The notes beneath the pieces were generated by a model, which saw only the letters and a program-made list of their open reading frames with translations, was not told where the DNA came from and ran no database searches. DNA of 38,842 nt from an uncultured Prolixibacteraceae bacterium. Lineage in GTDB: Bacteria; Bacteroidota; Bacteroidia; Bacteroidales; Prolixibacteraceae. The stretch covers positions 1 to 38,842 of the forward strand of contig CALGIG010000114.1 in NCBI GenBank assembly GCA_937915865.1, written 5' to 3'. A program made the position numbers and the translations under genes. Positions 7,199-16,252 of this stretch are shown here, in pieces (position 1 is the stretch's first letter; each line of letters begins with the position of its first letter).

Positions 7199-8459
7199 AT
7201 CAGCAATTAAAATTCATTTTGTCTTTCTGTTGGTTTTGATCGTTCAGATTGCCAAAGCCAGTTTTATTTTAATTCCGATGGACGAAAAGCAGGCCAATCA
7301 TTTAAAAGCGTATGGAATAGCTTACTGGACGCTCGAAAAAGGACTGGAAGTAAAATGGCTTTTGAATTACCGGGGAGGAAGCTTTTTAATACAACATCAC
7401 CCGGAAATAGCAAGCGAATGTACGGTACGTGGAGTAAGTTTCGAAATCATTGCCGATGGTCAGGCAAACAATATCCTTGCAGATATTGCCCGGGAAGATG
7501 TAAATGAAGATGCCGTGAGTATGCAGAAAGCACCACGAATTGCAGTTTACTCGCCACCCAATAAACAACCTTGGGACGATGCAGTGACCTTAGTCCTGAA
7601 ATATGCAGAAATTAAATTTGATGTGATTTTTGATGAAGAAATAATTAATGGAAAATTAAAGGATTACGATTGGCTTCACTTACACCATGAAGATTTTACG
7701 GGACAGTTTGGAAAATTTCTCCAGGCATATCAACATGTTCCTTGGTATCAGGAAGAAGTCAGGGTCAACAAAGAACTGGCCAAAAAACTTGGGTTCCTTA
7801 AAGTTTCGGAAATGAAGAAAGTTGTGACTCGTGAAATACACAAATACATTGAAAACGGCGGATTTCTTTTTGCCATGTGTGCTGCTACAGATACTTACGA
7901 CATCACCGAATCAGCCCTAAACGTTGATATTTGCGAGTCGATGTTCGATGGAGATCCGGCTGATCCAGACATGAATAGCAAGCTCGATTTCAACAATTGC
8001 CTCGCATTTCAAAACTTTACAATAAGCAGAAACCCTTTTGAATATAAATTTTCGGATATTGACGTTTCGACCACACGAAAAGTACCACGCGAACAAGATT
8101 ATTTCACCCTTTTTCAGTTCTCGGCCAAATGGGACCCCGTACCAACAATGCTTTGCCAAAACCATACCAACATGATTAAAGGATTTATGGGACAAACCAC
8201 AGCGTTTAACCGAAGCCTTATAAAGCCCAACGTTTTAATTATGGGAGAAAACAAAGCGGCCAATGAAGCCCGATACATTCATGGCGAACTTGGCAAAGGT
8301 TTCTGGACATTTTATGGAGGCCATGATCCAGAAGATTTTCAGCACTTTGTGGGCGATCCGCCAACCGATCTGAACCTTCATCCAAACTCTCCGGGTTACA
8401 GGTTGATTTTAAATAATGTGTTATTTCCTGCGGCTAAGAAAAAGAAACAAAAGACATAA
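7164..8459 (+). CDS. Secreted conserved protein often labelled 'asparagine synthetase B'; glutamine-amidotransferase-like fold suspected
   Basis: With the ATG at 7164 (35 bases inside dnaB) the protein has 431 residues and a hydrophobic export segment (HFVFLLVLIVQIAKASF). I recognise a Bacteroidota family that automatic annotation calls asparagine synthetase B. Real AsnB has an N-terminal Cys2 amidotransferase domain and an ATP-pyrophosphatase SGGxDS motif; neither is present here. Visible conserved-looking features are ILIPMDEKQANHLKAYG, LNYRGGSFLIQHH, the cluster HLHHEDFTG (His172, 174, 175), Cys239 in GGFLFAMCAATD, and His387 in FYGGHDPEDFQHF. A strand-Cys-turn plus a late His recalls class I glutamine amidotransferase/DJ-1 folds; that is inference. 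The true reaction is unknown. No terminator separates it from dnaB. Confidence 0.8.
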   Translation: MKVQAANIFLSKSAIKIHFVFLLVLIVQIAKASFILIPMDEKQANHLKAYGIAYWTLEKGLEVKWLLNYRGGSFLIQHHPEIASECTVRGVSFEIIADGQANNILADIAREDVNEDAVSMQKAPRIAVYSPPNKQPWDDAVTLVLKYAEIKFDVIFDEEIINGKLKDYDWLHLHHEDFTGQFGKFLQAYQHVPWYQEEVRVNKELAKKLGFLKVSEMKKVVTREIHKYIENGGFLFAMCAATDTYDITESALNVDICESMFDGDPADPDMNSKLDFNNCLAFQNFTISRNPFEYKFSDIDVSTTRKVPREQDYFTLFQFSAKWDPVPTMLCQNHTNMIKGFMGQTTAFNRSLIKPNVLIMGENKAANEARYIHGELGKGFWTFYGGHDPEDFQHFVGDPPTDLNLHPNSPGYRLILNNVLFPAAKKKKQKT

Positions 8460-8509
8460 ATACAAACTTTTTTTTAGTTTTATCCCAAACTTTTGTATTG
8501 CGGTTCGGG

Positions 8510-9088
8510 ATGATTGAAAAACAAGAAGATAAACAGTTAATAAAATTACTTCAAAAAGGAAATATAGCCTCTTTTGATCTACTTTTTGAAAAATATAGTC
8601 CCAAGTTATTTGGATTTGCCTTGAAATATTTCAAAAACGAAACTGATGCAGAGGAACTGGTACAGGAAGTATTTGTTAAGGTTTGGGAAAACCATAGATC
8701 GCTCAAAACTGAATTGTCATTTAAATCTTACCTGTTTACAATTGCACTAAACCAGATTCGAAAGCATTTTAATAAAAAAAGTGTTTCGTTTCGTTACATC
8801 AAAAGTCTGCATGACAATCCAGAATTCAGCCACCAAACCATCTCTGACGATTACGAGAGCAACCTTCAGCAAATCTACCAGATCATCGATCAAATGCCTG
8901 AACGTCGCCGGGAAATATTTCTAAAAAGCAAAATTGAAGGAAAGTGCGCTAAAGATATTGCCTCCGAATTAAACATCTCACCAGGAACTGTGGATAATCA
9001 GGTTTCTGAAGCTCTACGATTTATTCGGAATCACTTAAAAACCGACAATCTTGGTCTTTCTCTTTTTGCCATTTTATTTATTTTCTGA
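8510..9088 (+). CDS. FecI-like ECF sigma factor of the SusCD locus
   Basis: A 192-residue ECF sigma factor. The ATG at 8510 (MIEKQEDKQLIKLLQ) is preferred to a TTG four codons earlier. Region 2 is seen in SFDLLFEKYSPKLFGFALKY, DAEELVQEVFVKVWENH and SYLFTIALNQIRKHF. Region 4 is MPERRREIFLKSKIEG, then the helix-turn-helix CAKDIASELNISPGTVDNQV. It belongs to the type that Bacteroidota pair with a FecR-like anti-sigma factor and a SusC transporter, which are the next two genes. It most likely switches on susC-susD when the transporter is loaded. The C-terminus ends in a hydrophobic run (GLSLFAILFIF), unusual for a soluble sigma factor but seen in this subgroup from memory. Confidence 0.92.
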   Translation: MIEKQEDKQLIKLLQKGNIASFDLLFEKYSPKLFGFALKYFKNETDAEELVQEVFVKVWENHRSLKTELSFKSYLFTIALNQIRKHFNKKSVSFRYIKSLHDNPEFSHQTISDDYESNLQQIYQIIDQMPERRREIFLKSKIEGKCAKDIASELNISPGTVDNQVSEALRFIRNHLKTDNLGLSLFAILFIF

Positions 9089-9215
9089 TCCGCAACTTTT
9101 AGATAAAAAAAAACAAAATATTGCTTACCCCCCACTCCGATTCAAATTCAACAAAAAAAAATCAAAAAAAAGTTTGATATACCCATGAGAAAACAACCAA
9201 TATCGGATATAAGGT

Positions 9216-9247
9216 ATATTCTAAATACAATCATGTAATTAGAATAT
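9216..9247. promoter_or_regulatory. Inverted repeat just upstream of the anti-sigma gene
   Basis: ATATTCTAA (9216-9224) and TTAGAATAT (9239-9247) are a perfect 9-bp inverted repeat with a 14-base spacer, ending 12 bases before the fecR-like ATG. It is A+T-rich with no T-run, so an operator or translation-control hairpin is more likely than a terminator. The rest of the 9089-9259 spacer is A-rich with no gene. Confidence 0.35.
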
Positions 9248-9259
9248 TTGATTATAGGC

Positions 9260-10309
9260 ATGGAAGAAAAAATTCGACATCTTATTAAAAAATACATTGA
9301 AGGCAGTTCGAGCCTAAAAGAACAGATTGAGCTTTCGGAGTTGCTGGCCGACCCCGGGAATAAAACTGTAGAACAGATTCTTAGCCGCGAGTGGAACCAA
9401 TTTCTAACAATGGAACCGCAACAAAAATACGACTACAAATTATTACTAGACCGTGTCCACCACCAAATCAGGCTAAAAGAAAACATCAAAAATCAACAAA
9501 CAAGGTTGGTCCATATTTTTCAACGTGTAGCCGCCATTTTAATCTTACCTTTGCTGTTCTCATTTCTGGCCTATTATTTTCACGGCAAAACAACTTCCTC
9601 AGAGCTTTCTTCTTTTGCAGAAATACAATGTCCGATGGGAGCCCGTGTTAAATTTCAGCTTCCTGACGGGACAAGCGGATATTTAAACAGTGGCGCACGA
9701 TTGAAATACCCGGTTAAATTTGGTAACGAACGGAAAGTTGAACTCGTGGGTGAAGCATTTTTCGATGTGGCCCACAACCCCCAAATCCCTTTTCATGTAA
9801 ACACTTCGAATCTTGATATAAAGGTACTTGGAACTGTTTTTAATGTAACTGCCAACGAAGGAGAACAAACCGAAGAAGTTGTTTTACAGACAGGCAAAAT
9901 TGATATTTTATCAAAATACGGCGACAAACTAACCACATTGACACCAAACGAACAACTGGTGCTAAATATTGATAAAAAGGCCTTCTCAAAAAAAGAAGTA
10001 GAAGCCTCGCAATATTCAACCTGGAAAGACGGACGGCTTGTGTTCCGAAACGAGAATATGCAGCAACTGGCCAAACGATTAAGCCGATGGTATAATGCCG
10101 ATGTAGTGGTTGAAGATCACCAACTTAACGATTACACCTTCCACGCTACATTTATCGACGAACCATTAGACGAAGTATTAAAACTGATTTCGTTAACCAG
10201 TCCAATAAGTTATAAGGAAGAAAAAAGAATAAGTAACCAGGATGGAGTTTATGAGAAGAAAAAAATAATCCTTCGAATCAACGAGTCGAAGTTAAAGAGT
10301 TTTAAATAA
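9260..10309 (+). CDS. FecR-family anti-sigma factor
   Basis: A 349-residue inner-membrane anti-sigma factor that holds its partner sigma factor until a signal arrives from the outer-membrane transporter. The ATG at 9260 is preferred to a TTG four codons upstream. The cytoplasmic sigma-binding part is about 1-85. The transmembrane helix is at about 88-107 (QRVAAILILPLLFSFLAYYF). The periplasmic FecR domain covers about 118-215 (LPDGTSGYLNSGARLKYPV, GEAFFDVAHN, TSNLDIKVLGTVFNV). The C-terminal DUF4974 domain covers about 265-345 and contacts the STN domain of the transporter. It lies between its sigma factor and the SusC gene, whose STN domain makes it the likely signalling partner. Confidence 0.94.
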   Translation: MEEKIRHLIKKYIEGSSSLKEQIELSELLADPGNKTVEQILSREWNQFLTMEPQQKYDYKLLLDRVHHQIRLKENIKNQQTRLVHIFQRVAAILILPLLFSFLAYYFHGKTTSSELSSFAEIQCPMGARVKFQLPDGTSGYLNSGARLKYPVKFGNERKVELVGEAFFDVAHNPQIPFHVNTSNLDIKVLGTVFNVTANEGEQTEEVVLQTGKIDILSKYGDKLTTLTPNEQLVLNIDKKAFSKKEVEASQYSTWKDGRLVFRNENMQQLAKRLSRWYNADVVVEDHQLNDYTFHATFIDEPLDEVLKLISLTSPISYKEEKRISNQDGVYEKKKIILRINESKLKSFK

Positions 10310-10314
10310 CAAAA

Positions 10315-10343
10315 GCAGGAAAGTGGTAGCGACACTTCCCTGC
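10315..10343 (+). other. Hairpin between anti-sigma and susC genes
   Basis: An 11-bp stem (10315-10325 with 10333-10343) with one A/C mismatch and a 7-base loop, six bases after the anti-sigma stop. There is no T-run. It may set the ratio of regulator to transporter mRNA by processing or partial termination, which fits the large expected excess of SusC over FecR. Confidence 0.45.
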
Positions 10344-10397
10344 GATCAAGTAGCATAACGTTCAATTCATTGTTTAACCACTTAATGATACAAATCT

Positions 10398-13300
10398 ATG
10401 AAAAAACACCGAATTCGGGTGCCGGTTCATAACCGTGCACTTTTAAAATTATGGAAAATTATGAGGCTAAGTGTATTCATTATTACGCTATTTGCTGTAC
10501 AAACCTATGCGACAAGCACTTATTCGCAGCAAACACGTCTGACATTAAAAATGAATAATGCCAAAGTGCTTGACGTTTTGAACAAGATTGAATCGGAAAG
10601 TGAGTTTTTCTTTCTGTTCAACCAAAAACTGGTTAACGTCGAACGGCAGGTTGATGTGGATGTAAAGAATGAGAGTATTGAAAAAATCTTATCCCGGGTT
10701 TTTGAAAAAACAAATGTTACCTACCAGGTAAAAGACCGCCAGATCATTCTTACAACTGCGGTTAACAACACAGAGACCGAACAAAAACAAGTGAAATCGG
10801 TTTCAGGTAAAGTGACCGATTCTTCGGGTGCGCCGTTGCCTGGCGTTTCGGTTGCCCTAAAAGGAACTACGAACGGAACCATTACCGACGTTAATGGTCA
10901 ATTCAAAATCAACATACCAGTTGAATCAAAAATTCTTCAGTTTTCATTTGTTGGAATGAGAACCCAGGAAATCGAAGTTTTAAAGCTTTCCACCGTTAAT
11001 GTTGTAATGGAAGAAGAAACCAAAGGAATCGACGAAGTAATGGTTGTTGCTTATGGAACGACAAAAAAATCAACCTTCACAGGTTCTGCTACTGTAATAA
11101 ATTCAAAGCAATTGGATAAAATTTCCGGATCGGGCTTTACTGAAGCTTTACAAGGGATGTCAACCGGGGTGAACGTTGTTAATTATGAAGGGAATCCGGG
11201 GGGCGATACCCGTATCCAAATTCGTGGTATCAGTTCTATGTCGGGTCAAACAACACCTTTATACATTGTGGATGGTATGCCTTTCGACGGAAAATTAACT
11301 TCAATTTCCCCATCAGACATTGAATCGACCACTGTATTGAAAGATGCAGCAGCAGCTTCGCTTTATGGTTCACGGGCAGCAAACGGTGTTGTAGTTATTA
11401 CAACAAAGAAAGGGAAAGGCGGTAAAATAGCAATTAATTTTCATAGTGCATGGGGAACTTCTGATAATGCCGTTGGCAACCCAACAAAAGCTAGTCCGTA
11501 TGAGCAATTGACCAATACGTGGAGGGCTATTTACAACGACCAATACTATATAAACAAATTGAGCCCGCAGGCTGCAGGAGATTATGCTTCTTCAACGCTT
11601 TTGCCCCACATGGTAAATGCACGTATAAATTCACAGGGAGAAACTGTTTATGTAACACCATTCGCATGGACAGGAGATGCGTCTAACTATGTATTACATG
11701 ATGGGAGTGGGAATTGCTATACAAATCCAAACTTGAATATGGTGTGGGATAAAAGCGATTACGACTGGTATGGTGCTGTTTTTTCTCGTAAACTCCGTCA
11801 AGATTATGGAATGGATGTAAGCGGTTCGAGCGCTAATGGAAAAACCAATTATTTTACATCAGTTTCGTATTTAAACGATAAAGGGTACGCAAATAACCAG
11901 TATTATAATCGTTACTCATTTCGTACAAGTGTTAATTCTCAGGTTACTGATTGGTTTACCTTGGGCGGAAGTTTGGCTTATAGCTATTCACGTCAAAATG
12001 TGTCCGGGGCAAATCGTGCACTGGTATTCTCCAATACATTAAATTCCCCGTGGTTGCGTAATGCAGATAACACCGATTGGATTTATTCTCAAAAAACGGG
12101 CGACAGGATATATGATTTTGGCGAAAATTCATCTAACTTTTTTGGAATTCATGTTTTGAATAACGGGGGCGATTATTGGCATAACCCGAATGATGAAAGT
12201 TTCGAGAGCAATGAGGCAGGGATGATAACATCTCACTATTATGCTGATTTTAAATTACCTTATAATATCAAATTTAAAACTGCAGCTAATATTGATGATA
12301 TTACTACAAATTATTACACCTATGGCTCAGCAGTACATGGTGAGGGGCAATTAGAACCCTATGGAGTAACAGTTTTGACAAACGGCGGATCGGCTTCAAG
12401 GTCGAATTACAAAACGATATCTCTTACATGGAACAATATTTTGTCGTGGGAAAAATCTTTTGGCAATCATAATTTAAATGCAATGTTGGGACACGAATTC
12501 TATTCGAATAACAAACAATACAATTATGGATACGGAGAAGGCATCATGCAAATAGGCCAATATGAATTAGCTTCAACGACAACTAACTGGGCCGTCAGTT
12601 CATCTCGTGATCGATATTCATTGCTTTCATTTTTTGGAAAAGCAGAATACAACTTTATGAATAAATATTATCTGTCTGGATCTATTCGTCGGGATGGTTC
12701 TTCCCGTTTCAGCAAAGAAAGCCGTTGGGGCAATTTCTTCTCAGTCGGGACATCCTGGCGTATTTCACAAGAAAAGTTTATGAAAGATATGGGATGGTTG
12801 AATAACCTTGCGCTGCGCGGAAGTTTTGGGACATCAGGGAATGACAAACTAATTCCCCGAAATACAGGCGATGGAACATCAAGCGATAGTGACGAAATTC
12901 TGTATGCTTATCAAGGTTATTATGACTCGGATAATTTGTATGGTTCGGCTGGATATAAACCTACAACAGTTGCAACGCCAAACTTAAAATGGGAGAAAAA
13001 CCAACAGTATAATATTGCACTCGATTTCGGCGTTTTTGATCGTCTGAGTGGTACTTTGGAATTCTTTAACAAGAGCGCTAAAGATCTGTTATACTATAGG
13101 ACACTTCCGCTATCAGCACAGGTTGGAAATGCAGAAGGTATTAATACCAACATAGGAGATGTTCGCAACCATGGTTTTGAATTTACATTGAGCGCGATAG
13201 CAATGCATAACCAAAATTTCGAATGGAATATCGATGTTAATTTCTCCACGTTGAAAAATGAAGTCACCTATTTACCTGGAGGATCTTACGTTTATACATT

Positions 13301-14006
13301 GCGTACGGCAGGTTATAAATTAGAAGAAGGGCATTCGTTATATGAATTTTACATGGCTAAAAATGCCGGGGTTAATCCTGAAAACGGGAATATGCGTTAC
13401 TGGATTAAAGATGGCAACGGCGGATGGACAACAACCGAGAATTATTCGAATGTAACAACAAACGATTATCAATATTGCGGTTCTGCTATTCCAAAAGCGT
13501 TTGGTTCAATCACAAATAGTTTCAAATTTCATGGGTTCGATATGTCTTTCATGTGGTATGCCTCCTTCGGATCTAAAATGTTTGACTATGTTTACATGGA
13601 ACGGACAACCGTTCGTGATGGTGTGGGCATTGTCCAAAGTTTAGTTGATGGTGATGTCTGGATGAAACCTGGAGATAATGCAAAATTTCCACGATGGTCA
13701 GCTTCTAGTTTCTCAAACACACGTAAAGCAAGTGATTTTTACTTATTTAAAAATGATTTCTATCGTCTGAGAAATGTAACATTGGGATATACTTTACCCA
13801 ACAATTTAGTAAAGAAGGCCGGTTTTTCAAATGTACGTGTTTATTTATCAGGAGATAACCTGCTAACATTTGGCCCGGGAGCTAAGCGCTATACTGAGCC
13901 GGAAACCGGTGTTCAGGGGAACAACTACAACGGAAATGCAAATACCGATAATGGTATCCAAGGTTCCAGAAGAGTATATATGGGAGGTATTCAGGTTTCA
14001 TTTTAA
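10398..14006 (+). CDS. SusC/RagA-family TonB-dependent transporter with STN signalling domain
   Basis: A 1202-residue outer-membrane transporter that imports a large ligand with energy from TonB. After a long signal peptide ending near residue 43 comes an STN (secretin/TonB short N-terminal) domain at about 50-120, which talks to the anti-sigma factor. A CarboxypepD_reg-like domain follows at about 133-213 (VSGKVTDSSGAPLPGVSVAL). The SusC signature DEVMVVAYGTTKKSTFTGS leads into the plug domain, with IRGISSMSGQTTPLYIVDG and LKDAAAASLYGSRAANGVV. The rest is the barrel, ending in YMGGIQVSF with the C-terminal Phe needed for outer-membrane insertion. It is paired with the SusD gene 13 bases downstream. 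The substrate cannot be read from the sequence. Confidence 0.97.
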   Translation: MKKHRIRVPVHNRALLKLWKIMRLSVFIITLFAVQTYATSTYSQQTRLTLKMNNAKVLDVLNKIESESEFFFLFNQKLVNVERQVDVDVKNESIEKILSRVFEKTNVTYQVKDRQIILTTAVNNTETEQKQVKSVSGKVTDSSGAPLPGVSVALKGTTNGTITDVNGQFKINIPVESKILQFSFVGMRTQEIEVLKLSTVNVVMEEETKGIDEVMVVAYGTTKKSTFTGSATVINSKQLDKISGSGFTEALQGMSTGVNVVNYEGNPGGDTRIQIRGISSMSGQTTPLYIVDGMPFDGKLTSISPSDIESTTVLKDAAAASLYGSRAANGVVVITTKKGKGGKIAINFHSAWGTSDNAVGNPTKASPYEQLTNTWRAIYNDQYYINKLSPQAAGDYASSTLLPHMVNARINSQGETVYVTPFAWTGDASNYVLHDGSGNCYTNPNLNMVWDKSDYDWYGAVFSRKLRQDYGMDVSGSSANGKTNYFTSVSYLNDKGYANNQYYNRYSFRTSVNSQVTDWFTLGGSLAYSYSRQNVSGANRALVFSNTLNSPWLRNADNTDWIYSQKTGDRIYDFGENSSNFFGIHVLNNGGDYWHNPNDESFESNEAGMITSHYYADFKLPYNIKFKTAANIDDITTNYYTYGSAVHGEGQLEPYGVTVLTNGGSASRSNYKTISLTWNNILSWEKSFGNHNLNAMLGHEFYSNNKQYNYGYGEGIMQIGQYELASTTTNWAVSSSRDRYSLLSFFGKAEYNFMNKYYLSGSIRRDGSSRFSKESRWGNFFSVGTSWRISQEKFMKDMGWLNNLALRGSFGTSGNDKLIPRNTGDGTSSDSDEILYAYQGYYDSDNLYGSAGYKPTTVATPNLKWEKNQQYNIALDFGVFDRLSGTLEFFNKSAKDLLYYRTLPLSAQVGNAEGINTNIGDVRNHGFEFTLSAIAMHNQNFEWNIDVNFSTLKNEVTYLPGGSYVYTLRTAGYKLEEGHSLYEFYMAKNAGVNPENGNMRYWIKDGNGGWTTTENYSNVTTNDYQYCGSAIPKAFGSITNSFKFHGFDMSFMWYASFGSKMFDYVYMERTTVRDGVGIVQSLVDGDVWMKPGDNAKFPRWSASSFSNTRKASDFYLFKNDFYRLRNVTLGYTLPNNLVKKAGFSNVRVYLSGDNLLTFGPGAKRYTEPETGVQGNNYNGNANTDNGIQGSRRVYMGGIQVSF

Positions 14007-14019
14007 AACGTAATTTCTC

Positions 14020-15666
14020 ATGAAAAAGATATTTAAAACAATTAAGAGTTTGCTACTTGCAGGATTGATTTTATCAATAAGTAGTTGTAGCGATGAATTA
14101 ACAACCAATTCATCTACCGCGATTGATTCGGAGATACTTTCAACCTCAGCGGGATTAAATATGGTACTAACTTCTGCTTATCATTATTTCTTAATGAACG
14201 GTGATCAAGGTGGTACCAGTCAAAATGAGGCTTGTTATGCCGGGATCCCGGGTTATTGTATGTATTATGATTTGGGAGGGGCCGATATTGTTAGTATAAT
14301 CAACTATGGCGGCTCTGTTGTAAACAGTTATCGTTTCGACCCGGAACGTACACAAGTTGGTGGAAGTTATGCAGGTAAGATTTGGACCACCATGTATAAA
14401 ACCATCAACCAGGTAAACATTATTATGGATGCCCTTCCTGATGCTTCTGGCGACGATGCCCTAAAAACCAAAATTAAGGGCCAATGTTTGGCTATGCGTG
14501 GTATTTGCTATTTTCATTTGATTATGAATTATCAACAAACCTATGCCATAGCAAAAAATAAACGTGGCGTTATTCTCCGGCTATCATCTAATGATGATGA
14601 GAACTTGGGTTTTTCAACAGTTCAGGAGTGTTATAATCAAATCGTTAGCGATTTAACAAGTGCAAAAACATTATTGGCCAACTATGACCGTGATGAAATG
14701 TGGAGAATCAATGCAGATGTTGTTTCCGGAGAATTAGCCCGTGTTTACCAGGTTATGGGCGATTGGTCCAATGCGTTAACCGAAGCTCAGACTGTTTATC
14801 AAAAATATCAGGTATTAATGACAAAGACCGAATGGAAGAGTGGTTTCAGCAACCTGATTAGCGATGGATGTAAAGAACTCGTTTGGGGTATAAAATACAC
14901 AAACCTTTCCAATATTTCATCAAATACCGAGTTCAACTATTGGTACAATCAAGATCCAAGTTACGGTGAAGGTATGACCGATGGCCCGATTTACAGTTTT
15001 ATCAATTTTTTCGTTGATGATAAATATGTTTCTTTATTTGATAACTCAGACTATCGTGGAAGCAAAGTAACAAAAACGAGCAATGTAACTGATAATGATG
15101 AAAAGGGATCGATGTTTTGGCATCGTACAAATAACGGGAGCACCGAAATTTCAACCAAGTGGGCCTATAATAAATTTAAATATTATGGAGACGCTGATGG
15201 GGCTAAACAAGGCCATACATATCCGGAATTTCCGTTATTGCGTGGTTCTGAAATGTTACTTATCATGGCTGAAGCAAAGGCTAACTTAAACAAAACATCT
15301 GAAGCTTTAACTGATTTGAAAACATTGCAAACAGCGCGTGAAGTAGCGGTGAAAACGGCAACTGCGTCAAAAGATGAATTATTGGAAGCAATTTATACGG
15401 AACGTCGCAAAGAGCTACTCGGAGAAGGTGTTACCGGAATGTATGATTTACTACGTTTGCAAAAACCATTATATCGTTACGAATCTTCTACTGGGCACTA
15501 TTCCTGGGGCCTGTCGTATTTAAACGATTACAATGCTTCGGATGCGGCGCCTTATGGTTGGCTCCCATCAAACGATTACCGGTTTATTTGTCAAATTCCC
15601 CAAATGGAATTAGCAAATAATAGTGCTATAAGCGAGACTGATCAAAACCCGTTTAGCGGACAATAA
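14020..15666 (+). CDS. SusD/RagB-family outer-membrane nutrient-binding lipoprotein
   Basis: A 548-residue surface lipoprotein forming the lid over the SusC barrel and binding the substrate. The signal peptide ends in a clear lipobox, LSISSC, with Cys23 the lipidated residue. The mature protein shows SusD features: LNMVLTSAYHY near the N-terminus, the TPR-like MRGICYFHLIMNYQQTYA helix, ELARVYQVMGDWSNAL, and near the C-terminus LLRGSEMLLIMAEAKANL and IYTERRKELLGEG. It ends NPFSGQ. It is 13 bases after susC, so the two are co-transcribed, and a hairpin terminator follows about 45 bases later. Confidence 0.96.
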   Translation: MKKIFKTIKSLLLAGLILSISSCSDELTTNSSTAIDSEILSTSAGLNMVLTSAYHYFLMNGDQGGTSQNEACYAGIPGYCMYYDLGGADIVSIINYGGSVVNSYRFDPERTQVGGSYAGKIWTTMYKTINQVNIIMDALPDASGDDALKTKIKGQCLAMRGICYFHLIMNYQQTYAIAKNKRGVILRLSSNDDENLGFSTVQECYNQIVSDLTSAKTLLANYDRDEMWRINADVVSGELARVYQVMGDWSNALTEAQTVYQKYQVLMTKTEWKSGFSNLISDGCKELVWGIKYTNLSNISSNTEFNYWYNQDPSYGEGMTDGPIYSFINFFVDDKYVSLFDNSDYRGSKVTKTSNVTDNDEKGSMFWHRTNNGSTEISTKWAYNKFKYYGDADGAKQGHTYPEFPLLRGSEMLLIMAEAKANLNKTSEALTDLKTLQTAREVAVKTATASKDELLEAIYTERRKELLGEGVTGMYDLLRLQKPLYRYESSTGHYSWGLSYLNDYNASDAAPYGWLPSNDYRFICQIPQMELANNSAISETDQNPFSGQ

Positions 15667-15710
15667 TACACTGAAATTTAAATTGCAGCAGATCTATATT
15701 TATTACCCCG

Positions 15711-15765
15711 AAGAGGCTGTCCAAAAAAATTGGGCAGCTTCTTTTTACAAAAAGAGGCTGCCCAA
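15711..15765 (+). terminator. Terminator of the SusCD operon with a competing second hairpin
   Basis: Three related arms lie in a row. Arm 1 (15711-15723, AAGAGGCTGTCCA) can pair with arm 2 (15730-15746), giving a stem with G-T wobbles followed by TTCTTTTT. Arm 2 can instead pair with arm 3 (15749-15765) over 17 bases with one wobble. The first structure is a good intrinsic terminator for susC-susD. Arms 1 and 3 are near-identical direct repeats, so the site may be a duplicated terminator arm or the remains of a small mobile element end. Confidence 0.65.
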
Positions 15766-15963
15766 AAAGCAAATAGTATGTTGGCTTTTTTCAAAGTCTC
15801 TTCATTCTACTTCGACAAATTAAGTTTTCAGGACTGAATTACAGAATTCACAGATTTTTTTGCTAAAACCCAAATGCAGTCTGTTTCAACTTAACTTCAT
15901 TTCGTAAAATTTCAATATTGGTAAAGGCGTTTAGATTGCTGTTGTTAAATTATTGAGCTTGAT

Positions 15964-16251
15964 ATGGAAGAACCATCCTTGTCAGAAAATGAAACTGTTT
16001 ACGCCGGCAGCAAAGCGGCGACCAATTAAAATAATTCTGTCGACCGGATTTTCGACAACCAGGAATCAACTTTCTGGCAAACAAGCCATTCATCTTCTCA
16101 AAAACCAGCATATCCGCACTAAATTGTTATAGATCTTGGTGAAGAAATAAAAATAAAAGGTTTCCGATGCCTGCTACGAACCGACAACTCTGAACGCGGA
16201 ATGATTAAAGATTACAAGTTCTATGTAAAATCAACTCCGTTTAAATTATAA
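15964..16251 (+). pseudogene. Remnant of an F5/8 type C (discoidin, CBM32-like) domain gene
   Basis: One frame from 15964 to the stop at 16249-16251 reads as the end of a discoidin domain, broken by in-frame stops at 16027-16029 and 16120-16122. The pieces are ENETVYAGSKAATN, then NNSVDRIFDNQESTFWQTSH, then after the second stop IVIDLGEEIKIKGFRCLLRT followed by MIKDYKFYVKSTPFKL. The order 'nucleus D, STFW, H-x-IxIDLG, GF, R, G, YxFYVS' is that of F5/8 type C domains. The upstream part of any parent gene is lost: 15767-15960 shows nothing recognisable. It follows susD, where surface glycan-binding or enzyme genes usually sit, and probably was the third gene of the locus. Confidence 0.75.
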
Positions 16252-16252
16252 A

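Noticed and set aside
15711..15765. Intact insertion sequence after susD
   Set aside because: The repeats recall IS ends, but no transposase frame or second terminus with a target duplication is visible.
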